From JALEFZ01 sp039817415 (GTDB lineage Bacteria > Bacteroidota > Bacteroidia > J057): a DNA stretch of 63,318 bases. The stretch lies in assembly GCA_039817415.1 (NCBI GenBank), contig JBCBVV010000039.1, forward strand, positions 1-63,318. The letters run 5' to 3'. This document shows, piece after piece, positions 35,469 through 44,520 of this stretch. A program made the position numbers and the translations under genes. Below the pieces are notes generated by a model. It ran no database searches. It was not told the origin of the DNA and was given only the letters and a program-made list of their open reading frames with translations. Numbering within the stretch: the stretch's first letter is position 1; each line of letters begins with the position of its first letter.

Positions 35469-36398
35469 TTAGTGATTCTTTTGTTCATTCGTCCATTCTT
35501 CTACCAGCCATCTGCTTAGCTTTCTAGCGCCAGTCATATTCATATGACCCGCATCTAACCTTCCATGAGGATCATTCAAAATATAAGAGGGTGGAATCCT
35601 TATCCTCCCTGGAAGATTAAGTTCAGCAAGGCTGTCCTGATCAAGCTTAGGAGCGTAATAGGTTGGAACATATAAAAACTCAATTTCTACCCCTTTTTGT
35701 TGGCAGGCTGCTATCATCTTATGTAGGAAAATATCTTTTCTCCAATAGGAATAAGGCCTAAGGTTTATCCATTCCTTTCCAGCATCGGTCCAGTCATTCT
35801 TCACGGGTTCGAGATTCTCTAAAATATTGGTGTCCTCGAAAGCAGAGAATCCCCAATGCAAAGTTGATAGTGGAGCTTTGGAATGAAATATCTCGTGTTG
35901 GATGGCGTGAATTCTAAATATAAAATGGCCCTTAACATCGTTCAGGTAGGTTTCCCAATCATGATAAGGATAACTCATGAGGATAGAATCCCTAGGGGCT
36001 AAGGCATAATAATTTTGATGGCTCTTTGTTTCCTCGAGGTAGATGAGCTCCAGAATGATCTTTTTTGGCTCTTTTTCCTTCAATAAATAGCTTAAAATTT
36101 CAAATTGTTGGTTCCTTCCTAAAAAACACTGTCCCAGATTTGTTATCCATTTGCTTGAGTCAAAGGCCTGTTGAATATAGGCATCATCAATTCCTTCTAC
36201 CGTGTGAGAAGTCCCAATAAAAGCAATGTCAATGGGGGCTTTAGAATGATGAATTCTGTCATATACCCAAAGCGTGCGGTGGAAGCAAGGTCCGTCAGCG
36301 TCTAAGATTTCATAAGGTGTTCTTGGCGAATAGGGGTAAAGCATGATCATGCCTACAATAGGAGTAAATAGTAATATGAGCCTGATCAGCAATTTCAT
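35469..36398 (-). CDS. SGNH-like O-acylation partner protein (copy A)
   Basis: 309 residues. N-terminal membrane helix (LIRLILLFTPIVGMIMLY). Nucleophile Ser64 in IAFIGTSHT, base pair Asp282/His285 in LDAGHMN. It shares block after block with copy B: APIDIAFIG, NLGQCFLGRNQQFEIL versus NLGYCRLGRDLHFEIL, IELEFLYVPT-like strands, and IPPSYILNDP versus IPPASILDEP. Probable tandem duplication with divergence. Its ATG overlaps the MBOAT stop (TAATG), so the three genes are translationally coupled in the order MBOAT, copy A, copy B. Confidence 0.75.
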   Translation of the reverse strand: MKLLIRLILLFTPIVGMIMLYPYSPRTPYEILDADGPCFHRTLWVYDRIHHSKAPIDIAFIGTSHTVEGIDDAYIQQAFDSSKWITNLGQCFLGRNQQFEILSYLLKEKEPKKIILELIYLEETKSHQNYYALAPRDSILMSYPYHDWETYLNDVKGHFIFRIHAIQHEIFHSKAPLSTLHWGFSAFEDTNILENLEPVKNDWTDAGKEWINLRPYSYWRKDIFLHKMIAACQQKGVEIEFLYVPTYYAPKLDQDSLAELNLPGRIRIPPSYILNDPHGRLDAGHMNMTGARKLSRWLVEEWTNEQKNH

Positions 36399-37816
36399 TA
36401 GAATTGGAAATAGATAAAGGGTACTTGTGATTCAAAGTTGATAAACAGAAAAATGATAATTGCCAGGAGGAAATAAACCATACGTCTTGGTATGGTAGCT
36501 AGCTTGGATAGTCCTAAATCATTCCCTTTGGCAAATCCCTCCCAGCTGAAGTATAATAAGCTTATGATGGACAAGGCCATCACTTTCCTGATGGGGTAAA
36601 GTTCTGAGACAAAGGCCATCCCGGTCAAATCATAACTGGCGAGATTAAATAGGCCAGCCAGCATATGGAAGTAATGATGAATTCCTTCTGCTCGAAAGGG
36701 AATCCATAAAAACCATACTGTGATAAAAACCGGAAGTATCCATATGGCTTTCCGCTTAAAAGAAGGCAAGATCCTCTCTACAACGATTAGAATTCCATGT
36801 AAGGCACCCCAAATCACAAAAGTCCAATCCGCACCATGCCATAAGCCTGATAGCAAAAAGGTGAGAAAGAGATTATAATAAGTCCTGAATTTGCCCTTTC
36901 GGTTTCCTCCTAAGGGAATGTATAAGTAATCTCGAAACCAAGTGGAAAGGGAAATATGCCACCTCCTCCAAAACTCTGTGAGACTTCTGGAAAAGTAGGG
37001 TGTATCAAAGTTTTGGTTCAATCGAAATCCCATCATCATAGCCAAACCAATCGCGATATCAGAATAGCCTGAAAAGTCCCCATATATTTGCAGGCAAAAA
37101 CTAAAAGATCCAGTCAGCGTTAACCAACCATTCTGTGGGAGGGCTGGATTCAATAGGTAATCGGCCAATAATCCAAAATTGTCAGCGATGACGATCTTCT
37201 TGAAGAATCCCAAAAGGATAATTCTCATTCCCTGCACAGACTGCTGATAGGATAGGATACTCTTCCTCTCAAATTGGGGAAGGAGATGAGAAGCCCTTTC
37301 GATAGGTCCTGCAACTAGTTGGGGGAAAAAGGCTACAAAAGTAAAAAAGGTCAAAACAGAAGAAGTGGGCTGTATTCTTTTCCTGTAAATATCTATGGTA
37401 TAACTCAGGGTTTGGAAGGTGTAAAACGATATTCCAACAGGTAGGATCAAGTCTAGGGTCGGAATAGAAGGTTGAAAAGGTGTATAAGCAAGAAGAACCA
37501 CCAGAGAATCCCTGAAAAAATTGAAGTACTTAAATACTCCTAACATTCCCAGGTTCACACATAAGCTAATTAATAAGAGGCCCTTTCTCCTTTTAGGGTT
37601 CTGTATTTTCCCTAACCGCTGCCCTACTAAATAATCTGTTAGGGAGGAAATGATAATCAAGCTTAGGAAGCGCCAATCCCATGAAGCATAAAACAGATAG
37701 CTGGCCAGAAGTATCCCCAAGTTTCTCCATTTGACCCTAAGCCTGGATAATACCCATGTGTACAGCACAAAAAATGCTGAGAAAAACAGGATAAATCTCA
37801 GAGAATTGAAGGCCAT
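36398..37816 (-). CDS. MBOAT family membrane O-acyltransferase
   Basis: 472 residues from the ATG at 37816. About 11 membrane helices. Signatures: LPVGISFYTFQTLSYTIDIYR, FFPQLVAGPIERA, the DYLYIPLGGN loop, FWRRWHISLSTWFRDY, and SGLWHGADWTFVIWGALHG with catalytic His327 and His340. Resembles AlgI, DltB and PatA-type enzymes that pass acetyl groups across the membrane. Acceptor glycan unknown. The upstream ATG at 37882 lies inside the yebC terminator hairpin and is rejected. First gene of the O-acylation cassette. Confidence 0.9.
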   Translation of the reverse strand: MAFNSLRFILFFSAFFVLYTWVLSRLRVKWRNLGILLASYLFYASWDWRFLSLIIISSLTDYLVGQRLGKIQNPKRRKGLLLISLCVNLGMLGVFKYFNFFRDSLVVLLAYTPFQPSIPTLDLILPVGISFYTFQTLSYTIDIYRKRIQPTSSVLTFFTFVAFFPQLVAGPIERASHLLPQFERKSILSYQQSVQGMRIILLGFFKKIVIADNFGLLADYLLNPALPQNGWLTLTGSFSFCLQIYGDFSGYSDIAIGLAMMMGFRLNQNFDTPYFSRSLTEFWRRWHISLSTWFRDYLYIPLGGNRKGKFRTYYNLFLTFLLSGLWHGADWTFVIWGALHGILIVVERILPSFKRKAIWILPVFITVWFLWIPFRAEGIHHYFHMLAGLFNLASYDLTGMAFVSELYPIRKVMALSIISLLYFSWEGFAKGNDLGLSKLATIPRRMVYFLLAIIIFLFINFESQVPFIYFQF

Positions 37817-37867
37817 AGTTGAATGAATGGGTAGTAGGGTGAATAAAGGTAAACAATGAATACCCCT

Positions 37868-37898
37868 AAAAAAAAAGGCCATCCTAAAAAGGATGGCC
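37868..37898 (-). terminator. yebC terminator
   Basis: Perfect 8-bp stem GGCCATCC (37877-37884) / GGATGGCC (37891-37898), 6-nt loop. On the minus strand it is followed by nine T. It separates yebC from the O-acylation cassette. Confidence 0.9.
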
Positions 37899-37917
37899 CT
37901 TGTATTTTTGGGGGTAC

Positions 37918-38664
37918 CTATTCAGCAGAAAGGGCTTCAGCTAGTTCATCTGTCATTTCGAGATTGTGAAAGACTTGTTGTACATCGTCATCGTCCTCTA
38001 GGTAATCGATCAGCTTCAGCACAGCTTTGGCCTGCTCAACATCTAGTTTTACCGAAGTTGTTGGAATTCGATTCAGACTAGATTCCGCATCAATATTCAT
38101 TTCCTCAATCTTGCTGTTCAGAAGACCATAATCCTCAAATGCACAATAGGCAACATAGTTATCGCCATCCTTCTCTATATCCTCAAGTCCTCCATCAAGC
38201 AACTCCATGGTCAGTTCGTCTTCATCATGCCCTTCGGTAGGGAAAATAAAAACTCCCTTTCTTTCAAATAGAAAGCCTACTGAACCTGATTTTCCCATGG
38301 AACCTCCATACTTGTTGAAGTAGGATCTCACATTGGCTACAGTCCTGTTGTTGTTGTCGGTCAATCCTTCTACAAAAACAGCTACACCATGAGAGGCGTA
38401 TCCTTCAAAAGTTACTTCATCATAGCTGGTTCCATCAGCACCTGATCCTTTTTTGATGGCATTGTCAATCTTATCCTTAGGAACAGAGGCCTTCCTGGAA
38501 TTCTTGATTGCCATTCTCAATCTAGGGTTGGATGCAGGATCTGCTCCCCCTTCTTTGACAGCAACTGCTACTTCCTTGATTAATTTTGTAAACAACTTTG
38601 CGCGCTTGGCGTCCTGGGCTCCTTTTCTATGTTTGATGTTAGCCCATTTACTATGTCCTGCCAT
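37918..38664 (-). CDS. yebC: YebC/PmpR family protein
   Basis: 248 residues, typical length. Begins MAGHSKWANIKHRKGAQDAKRAKLF, the family hallmark, followed by GGADPASNPRLRMAI and KDKIDNAIKKGSG. Members act as transcriptional regulators or ribosome-associated factors; recent work on relatives links them to translation of stall-prone motifs. Cytoplasmic, own terminator. No trmD or ruvC neighbour. Confidence 0.95.
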   Translation of the reverse strand: MAGHSKWANIKHRKGAQDAKRAKLFTKLIKEVAVAVKEGGADPASNPRLRMAIKNSRKASVPKDKIDNAIKKGSGADGTSYDEVTFEGYASHGVAVFVEGLTDNNNRTVANVRSYFNKYGGSMGKSGSVGFLFERKGVFIFPTEGHDEDELTMELLDGGLEDIEKDGDNYVAYCAFEDYGLLNSKIEEMNIDAESSLNRIPTTSVKLDVEQAKAVLKLIDYLEDDDDVQQVFHNLEMTDELAEALSAE

Positions 38665-38846
38665 GGATCAAATGCTTTGCTTATCGTTATTCTAAAGGGA
38701 TTTTCCTTTAGAGATTAGAGTTAGAAGATACAAAAAAAACAAATTTCATGGATGCTGGGCAAATAGCTTTCCATATTTTTTTAAATGAAAATGCAGGGCC
38801 AAAAAAATGATGGCACCTGCATGATTGATTCTATGATGTCAGCAAA

Positions 38847-40973
38847 CTATACAGCTGCTTCAATGAGGGTATTCTGATCTTTACCCAAGCGGTTCATCAC
38901 ATTTTCACGGATTAATCTGTAATAATGCCTTCTGCCTGTGGTTTTGTCTTGACGGATCAGTCCATTTTCTATCATGATTTTGATATACTTTTTGGCTGTT
39001 GTTCCCTTGATCTTCAGCTTGCTTTCAAGGTCTTGAGAATAAAAACCTGACTTGGCATGCTCTACCAGAAATTTGGGCATGTCAAAGACAACCTCGAATA
39101 TGGTACCCTGCTTATACAAGTCATAAAACATATACCTTATCCCTTGCTCAAGCTGCTTATTATTGGTCTCCTGTAATTCAAGGAAGAATCCCAATCTATT
39201 TACTTCTTTGAAGGTAATATAGCTTCTAAGGTTTCTATAGGAGAACTCAAGGTGCTCTGCAGCTCTGGGAAGATCACCTTTGGTGATGTTGATACACTTA
39301 TTTAAGGTTTTATTCCTCACCTCATTCGGTACATCCTTAAACTCCTTCCAACTAGCCTGAATAAAGCTCATGGGGTTGTTTTTGGAAGTAATAGAGGACA
39401 TGAGTTTGTTGGCAAATCTCAAGCTAATTTGATCGTCATTGATCAAGGACCCCAAGCGCATCAACTGGATTTGTAACAATTGGTATTGGAAATACACCTT
39501 AATATTAAAGTGAGAGACAGGCTCAAATTCCAGGCATTTTTGACGGAATCTCTCAATTTGAGAAATACCAATCAACTCCATATTGTCCTGAATTTGCTCT
39601 GATGCCTGAACGACCTTTTGGAAGAATTCATCTAATTCCTCAACCAACCATGATACACCTGGTAAAGTTACCTCATGGCTAAATACCTTATTGGCAAGTG
39701 AAAGTCCTTCCGTGATCAGATAGAATCCCCCTTGCTCCATCTTTTTCTGACCCAGCTTGAACATGTCTCCAATCAAGTCATAGCTTTTCTTAGAAGAATT
39801 GTTCTTTTGATGTAAATCAGTATAAGTATGTACAGCTTTAACGTAGGCGGGATAATCCTGACGCTTTTTATAAAACTGTAAGACTTCTTTTATTTCTTTT
39901 TCTGTCAGCGTAATGTCAGTAACAACATGAAATTCGGCTCTGTGAAGACGATATCCCATTTCACTGGTCTCGTCATTCATCTGAATTGACAGATTAATGG
40001 AGTGCTCTAAAGCTTGTATTCCTTGCTTGGCAAAAGAGGCTTGCTCAAGGTCATCATTTGTCATTCGAAAGACACCTTGATACAGGCCAGCAATAACTTT
40101 GTATATTTTTGCTTTAAGGAAATTGGGTAACTCAGCCTCTTGGGCAAATTTTGTTTCATATTCCTTGATCTGCAACTGGGCCTGCTCTAGATTTTCGTCA
40201 TCTTCTTTTGGAAGGCTAAACTTCTTACCTAGAATCACACCTTCCAATTCCAGCATCGCTCCTTTATATAAGAAGGAAAGCTCCTCGTTGGACAATTGAT
40301 CATGTTGTCCTGAAACCTGGGTCAAAATGGCCTCAAGATGCGCAATGGCATCCGTAGTCTGCTGTTCTGCGAAATATGCGGCTGTTAATAAGGCAGGGTT
40401 GAGTCTTTCATCATTGGAAAACTCTCCACTTGCTTTCATTAACCACATTCTGCCTTTTTGTTTTTGCTCATGATTTTCCTCATTGAGGTAAACAAAGCCG
40501 ATAATGCTGGAAATTTCAGCTATTTCGTCCTGGGCGAATATGGAAAAATCTAATCCATCGAGATGATTTTCGTATTTCTCAATGGCAATATGCTTGATTA
40601 ACCTGTAGAAGGCTACGTCAAGCAATTCCAGAAAAGCGTCAAAGGTTGCTAAGGAATTGCTGCCGAGATCAATGGATCGCAAGGCTTGTGATCGGTGTTG
40701 GATCACCTCCATTTGGTTCTGAAAACGATGAAAATCCTTCCTGTAGAAGCTGAGGAGCATGGCTTCTCGTGCCGCAAAGAAAAAATAATTGATCGATTCA
40801 GGACTTTCAAAAGAGGCTTGCTGAAGTTCTTGTGTAAAAAAATCCTCTAATTTTCCGACTTCTGATAAGTCGCGTTTTTTGACTGTTTCCTTGAGAATAA
40901 CTGGGTAAGGAAACCTACCCTTGTTTTTTAAAAGGCTGGTAAACAGTCGATAGGGAAAAGCGTTGTTAACCAT
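38847..40973 (-). CDS. Large alpha-helical protein with C-terminal winged-helix-like domain
   Basis: 708 residues, soluble, no signal peptide. Mostly paired amphipathic helices of TPR or solenoid type (about 40-600). The C-terminal 90 residues read as a winged helix: SGFYSQDLESKLKIKGTTAKKYIKIMIENGLIRQD, then a basic TGRRHYYRLI wing. Function unknown; a DNA-binding or RNA-binding regulator is a guess. Codon use is like its neighbours. The 617-nt leader holds a perfect 14-bp palindrome. Confidence 0.65.
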   Translation of the reverse strand: MVNNAFPYRLFTSLLKNKGRFPYPVILKETVKKRDLSEVGKLEDFFTQELQQASFESPESINYFFFAAREAMLLSFYRKDFHRFQNQMEVIQHRSQALRSIDLGSNSLATFDAFLELLDVAFYRLIKHIAIEKYENHLDGLDFSIFAQDEIAEISSIIGFVYLNEENHEQKQKGRMWLMKASGEFSNDERLNPALLTAAYFAEQQTTDAIAHLEAILTQVSGQHDQLSNEELSFLYKGAMLELEGVILGKKFSLPKEDDENLEQAQLQIKEYETKFAQEAELPNFLKAKIYKVIAGLYQGVFRMTNDDLEQASFAKQGIQALEHSINLSIQMNDETSEMGYRLHRAEFHVVTDITLTEKEIKEVLQFYKKRQDYPAYVKAVHTYTDLHQKNNSSKKSYDLIGDMFKLGQKKMEQGGFYLITEGLSLANKVFSHEVTLPGVSWLVEELDEFFQKVVQASEQIQDNMELIGISQIERFRQKCLEFEPVSHFNIKVYFQYQLLQIQLMRLGSLINDDQISLRFANKLMSSITSKNNPMSFIQASWKEFKDVPNEVRNKTLNKCINITKGDLPRAAEHLEFSYRNLRSYITFKEVNRLGFFLELQETNNKQLEQGIRYMFYDLYKQGTIFEVVFDMPKFLVEHAKSGFYSQDLESKLKIKGTTAKKYIKIMIENGLIRQDKTTGRRHYYRLIRENVMNRLGKDQNTLIEAAV

Positions 40974-41590
40974 TTTAATGTTTATTCGTTGAAGACTAAT
41001 TGCCTGTGATTATGGCCTTAATATATGGGGAGAGTAGAAGTGTGTAACTCGAATTAACTAAATTTAGTTTTTTCTGGTCTAAAACCATAGCAGATTTGAT
41101 GTAGTTCTGGTTATGTGAATGTAAAGAAATCACGGAAAAACTATAATTTGTTGTTTGGTCACCAATGACGGCATCCCCATTTTTTTATTCTTTCCTTGTC
41201 AGAATCCTTCGAAGCAGGAATCCGATTTGGAGGTTCGTACAAAATTGTAGTGAGATCGTATTTCTCCTAAAAGTTCGTTGTAAATTTAATTCGCAACTTA
41301 AACCCATGTAGAAGGTAAATTACCCACTGTTAGATAGTTTATGGGAGAAATATTTTTTCAAAGCTGTGCAAATATAATACGAAAACTTTAATTAAGAAGT
41401 TTGAGATTTCTTTTAATAAAAATATGCTAATTCCAATAAGCTTGAAATATTGCGAAATAATGTTTGTTGGGCTCAGAGAAGCTTTTTTTGAATTTTGATT
41501 TTAATTTTTGGGATGTCTGATAGGAAATAATTAAACATTTTAGAGTCCCGAAAATTTAACTCCATCACGAAAATTTATCTTGTTGAAATA
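40974..41590. other. 617-nt AT-rich region between divergent genes
   Basis: Contains the palindrome AACTAAATTTAGTT at 41056-41069, the odd palindrome GGTAAATTACC at 41314-41324, and a 10-bp direct repeat CGAAAATTTA at 41549 and 41568 (19 bp apart) just before radA. No coding potential seen. It probably carries the promoters of both flanking genes and may hold an unannotated RNA. Confidence 0.5.
41056..41069. promoter_or_regulatory. Perfect 14-bp palindrome upstream of the 708-residue gene
   Basis: AACTAAATTTAGTT, 83 bp upstream of the minus-strand start. Its centre resembles a TAnnTTTG promoter element on both strands, so it could be an operator overlapping a promoter. Confidence 0.45.
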
Positions 41591-42967
41591 ATGGCAAAAT
41601 CATCAAAAAAGACTGTTTTCATCTGTCAGAACTGTGGAGGATCACATATTAAGTGGCAGGGAAAGTGCAATCACTGTGGTGAATGGGGAACCCTGGTAGA
41701 AGAGTTGGTTGCCGCCAAGGAAGTCCGCCAAGGGCCTGCTTTGATAGTAGGAAACAAAAGCAAGCCCCTTACCCTGGATGAAATTGCCGTTACACAGGAA
41801 GACAGATGGGCAGTACCAGATTTGGAATTGAATCGAGTCTTGGGTCAAGGGCTCGTTCCGGGGGCAGCTATTTTACTAGGCGGAGAGCCTGGAATCGGCA
41901 AAAGTACCCTTCTACTTCAGTTGGCCCTACAATTCTCCTCAAAGAAAATTCTTTATGTATCGGGTGAGGAATCCGCCGCTCAAATCAAGATGAGGGCAGG
42001 TAGAATTCCCTATTCGAATGATCAATTGTTTATCGCTGCTGAGGTAAATCTGAATCAGATTATCCAATCTGTCAATGATATTGAGCCAGATATTTTGGTC
42101 GTGGATTCTATTCAGACGATCTATTCTGATATGCTAGATAGTGCTCCAGGTTCTGTTTCGCAGGTTAGAGAATGTGCAGCACGGCTGGTACGATTAGCCA
42201 AAGAAACGCCTTTACCTGTATTTTTAATTGGCCATATCACCAAAGAAGGGAGCTTAGCAGGGCCGAAAGTGTTAGAACATATGGTAGATACAGTCCTGAC
42301 ATTCGAAGGAGACAGGCACAATAGCTATCGCTTGGTTCGAACCGCCAAAAATCGATTTGGCTCCACCATGGAGATAGGAATTTACGAGATGATGGCTACA
42401 GGCTTAAGGGAAGTATCCAATCCTTCTGAAATTTTCCTTTCGTCTGGAACAGAGCAATTTAGTGGTATTTCCATTGCTACCACGATGGAAGGAATGAGAC
42501 CTTTGCTCATTGAGACTCAGGCTCTTGTGTCTTCTATGGCCTATGGCAACCCCCAAAGATCTGCTACGGGTTACGATCTAAGACGTCTGAACATGCTCTT
42601 GGCAGTTCTAGAAAAGCGGTGTGGATTCAACCTATCTAAGCATGATGTGTTCGTGAACATGACAGGAGGATTGAAGGTGGAAGACCCTGCCGTAGACCTG
42701 GCCTTGGTGTGTGCCATTATTTCTTCCCTGCATGATCTAACTGTACCCGCACAAACGGCCTTTGCAGCCGAAGTAGGACTTTCAGGAGAGATTAGAGCGG
42801 TCAACAGACTAGAACCAAGAATCGCAGAGGCGGAAAAACTAGGCTTTAAGCAAATTTTCGTTTCCCAAAATCAAGTTTCTGGCCTTGGGAAGAAGTTTGA
42901 AAATATCCAGGTGAAAGGGGTATCTAAATTGGAACAGGTATTTCGAGCTGTTTTTTCTGAATCATGA
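41591..42967 (+). CDS. radA: DNA repair protein RadA
   Basis: 458 residues. Branch-migration helicase in recombination. N-terminal zinc finger Cys12, Cys15, Cys26, Cys29. RecA-like core with Walker A GGEPGIGKST, KNRFG motif (KNRFGSTMEIG) that is specific to RadA, and a C-terminal Lon-protease-like domain (about 290-450) without the Lon serine motif in intact form. Full length. A 10-bp direct repeat sits 14 bp upstream of its ATG. Confidence 0.97.
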   Translation: MAKSSKKTVFICQNCGGSHIKWQGKCNHCGEWGTLVEELVAAKEVRQGPALIVGNKSKPLTLDEIAVTQEDRWAVPDLELNRVLGQGLVPGAAILLGGEPGIGKSTLLLQLALQFSSKKILYVSGEESAAQIKMRAGRIPYSNDQLFIAAEVNLNQIIQSVNDIEPDILVVDSIQTIYSDMLDSAPGSVSQVRECAARLVRLAKETPLPVFLIGHITKEGSLAGPKVLEHMVDTVLTFEGDRHNSYRLVRTAKNRFGSTMEIGIYEMMATGLREVSNPSEIFLSSGTEQFSGISIATTMEGMRPLLIETQALVSSMAYGNPQRSATGYDLRRLNMLLAVLEKRCGFNLSKHDVFVNMTGGLKVEDPAVDLALVCAIISSLHDLTVPAQTAFAAEVGLSGEIRAVNRLEPRIAEAEKLGFKQIFVSQNQVSGLGKKFENIQVKGVSKLEQVFRAVFSES

Positions 42968-43079
42968 AACTGGGGATATACATCAGAAATGGAGATAAGG
43001 GTGACAAGATATTTCCTTCACCGTCAAAATGCTGGTCATTGTTTATCAATTTTTCCATCTTTAGTTCAAACAAGACACA

Positions 43080-43826
43080 ATGAAAAATATATCTCGATTC
43101 CTTTTGCTTCCTCTTCTATTGGTATCTCTCACAAGTTGTGAAGCATTGTTGCAAATACTTGATGAAAACTTACCCGCTGGGCCTGTTGATCCTACCTCAA
43201 CTGAAATAGCAGGTGGTTTGCAAGATGCGCTCCTTCAAGGTTCTACCTTCGCGATCAATACCCTGAGTGCAGAGGGTGGATTTTTGAATGATGCAAGTGT
43301 AAAAATTCCCTTTCCTCAAGAAGCTAAAATAGTAGCGGACAAACTTCGCCAAATTGGTTTGGGAGGCTTAGTTGATGAGTTCGAAGGCAGGCTAAATGCT
43401 GGAGCTGAAAAAGGGGCCAAACTTGCTTTGCCTATTTTTACGTCTGCGATCAAGGAAATGACCTTCGATGATGCCAAAAATATATTGCTCGGGGGAGAAA
43501 AGGCCGCCACAGATTATTTCCGTCAGAAGACAACAGCTAAATTAACAAATGCCTTTAGTCCGATGATTAAGAAGAGTCTGGATGAAGTAAAGGCTACGGA
43601 TGCATGGACCCAGATTACGACCAAGTATAATTCAATCCCTTTCGTTCAGAAGAAAGTCAACACTGACATTGTCCAATATGCAACCGATAGGGCCTTGTTG
43701 GGACTTTTCTCTAAGGTTGAAATCGAGGAAAAGAAAATTAGAGATAACCTCAATGCAAGGAGAACAGAATTACTTCAGAAAGTATTTGCTTATGCTGACC
43801 GTCAATTGAATAAGACGGCGAATTAA
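43080..43826 (+). CDS. DUF4197 lipoprotein
   Basis: 248 residues. Lipobox LTSC (Cys20). Matches the DUF4197 family along its length: TSTEIAGGLQDALLQGSTFAI, GFLNDASVKIPFPQEAKIVAD, LNAGAEKGAKLALPIF, KQKTTAKLTNAFSPMIKKSL region, ending IEEKKIRDNLNARRTELLQKVF. The function of the family is unknown. It ends 4 nt inside the convergent DUF4174 gene. Confidence 0.88.
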   Translation: MKNISRFLLLPLLLVSLTSCEALLQILDENLPAGPVDPTSTEIAGGLQDALLQGSTFAINTLSAEGGFLNDASVKIPFPQEAKIVADKLRQIGLGGLVDEFEGRLNAGAEKGAKLALPIFTSAIKEMTFDDAKNILLGGEKAATDYFRQKTTAKLTNAFSPMIKKSLDEVKATDAWTQITTKYNSIPFVQKKVNTDIVQYATDRALLGLFSKVEIEEKKIRDNLNARRTELLQKVFAYADRQLNKTAN

Positions 43827-44296
43827 TTCTTATCCCGCATTTCTGCCTGTCTCATGGGCATAGAATCTATCAGGTCAAAGATATCTTGTATATCTATGGC
43901 CTGATTTTTTTTCAACTTTACCCCACCGTCTTTACCGATGAGTACTACTTGGAATGCCTTCTCCTTATTGAAATAGAGTCGAACGATGTTTGAATAATCG
44001 TTTTCTTCCCAACCCTCATTCTTTTCATTGTGATGCAGAAACAAATTTCTGTTTCCTTGCATTCTTTCTCCGTCCTTAATGGCCAGAAATACCAGCAGGT
44101 CCCTTTCCCAATACTTTTCTGTATTGTCTTGCCCCAAGGCATGGAGTTGTTCCTTCATGGAGTCGATATGTCCATAAATGACAAGGATTCTATTCTTCCA
44201 TTTAAATTCTTCTAGGGGAGACTGTGCCATTGATAGCTGTGTAGAGAATATTCCTGCTATGAAAATGATGCAACTCAGAAACAAAAATCTTTTCAT
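43823..44296 (-). CDS. DUF4174 exported protein
   Basis: 157 residues. Signal peptide (FLFLSCIIFIAGIFSTQLSMAQ). The mature part has the thioredoxin-like pattern of DUF4174: WKNRILVIYGHIDSMKEQL, RDLLVFLAIKDGE, FQVVLIGKDGGVKLKKNQAIDIQDIFDLIDSMPMR. No catalytic CxxC. Role unknown, periplasmic or secreted. Overlaps the DUF4197 gene by 4 nt tail to tail. Confidence 0.8.
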   Translation of the reverse strand: MKRFLFLSCIIFIAGIFSTQLSMAQSPLEEFKWKNRILVIYGHIDSMKEQLHALGQDNTEKYWERDLLVFLAIKDGERMQGNRNLFLHHNEKNEGWEENDYSNIVRLYFNKEKAFQVVLIGKDGGVKLKKNQAIDIQDIFDLIDSMPMRQAEMRDKN

Positions 44297-44520
44297 AGGG
44301 AATGAATTAAGGTTTATGAAAAAAAAGTTATATATAGCTTAACAAATTATTTGCCGGGGAGTTCTTCCTGATACTATATAAGATACAATGGAATAATACT
44401 TTCCATAAATCTTGTATGAAAGGACTGAGAATTGAAAACATAGTCCTTAAAAAAAGAGAAAAGGTAGACATAAGCCCATAATCATTTTGTAATTTCGCAC
44501 GGCTTAGAAGAGAGAAGAAT

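Noticed and set aside
37817..37882. Longer N terminus for the MBOAT gene
   Set aside because: The upstream ATG lies inside the yebC terminator hairpin, and the ATG at 37816 begins a clean membrane helix.
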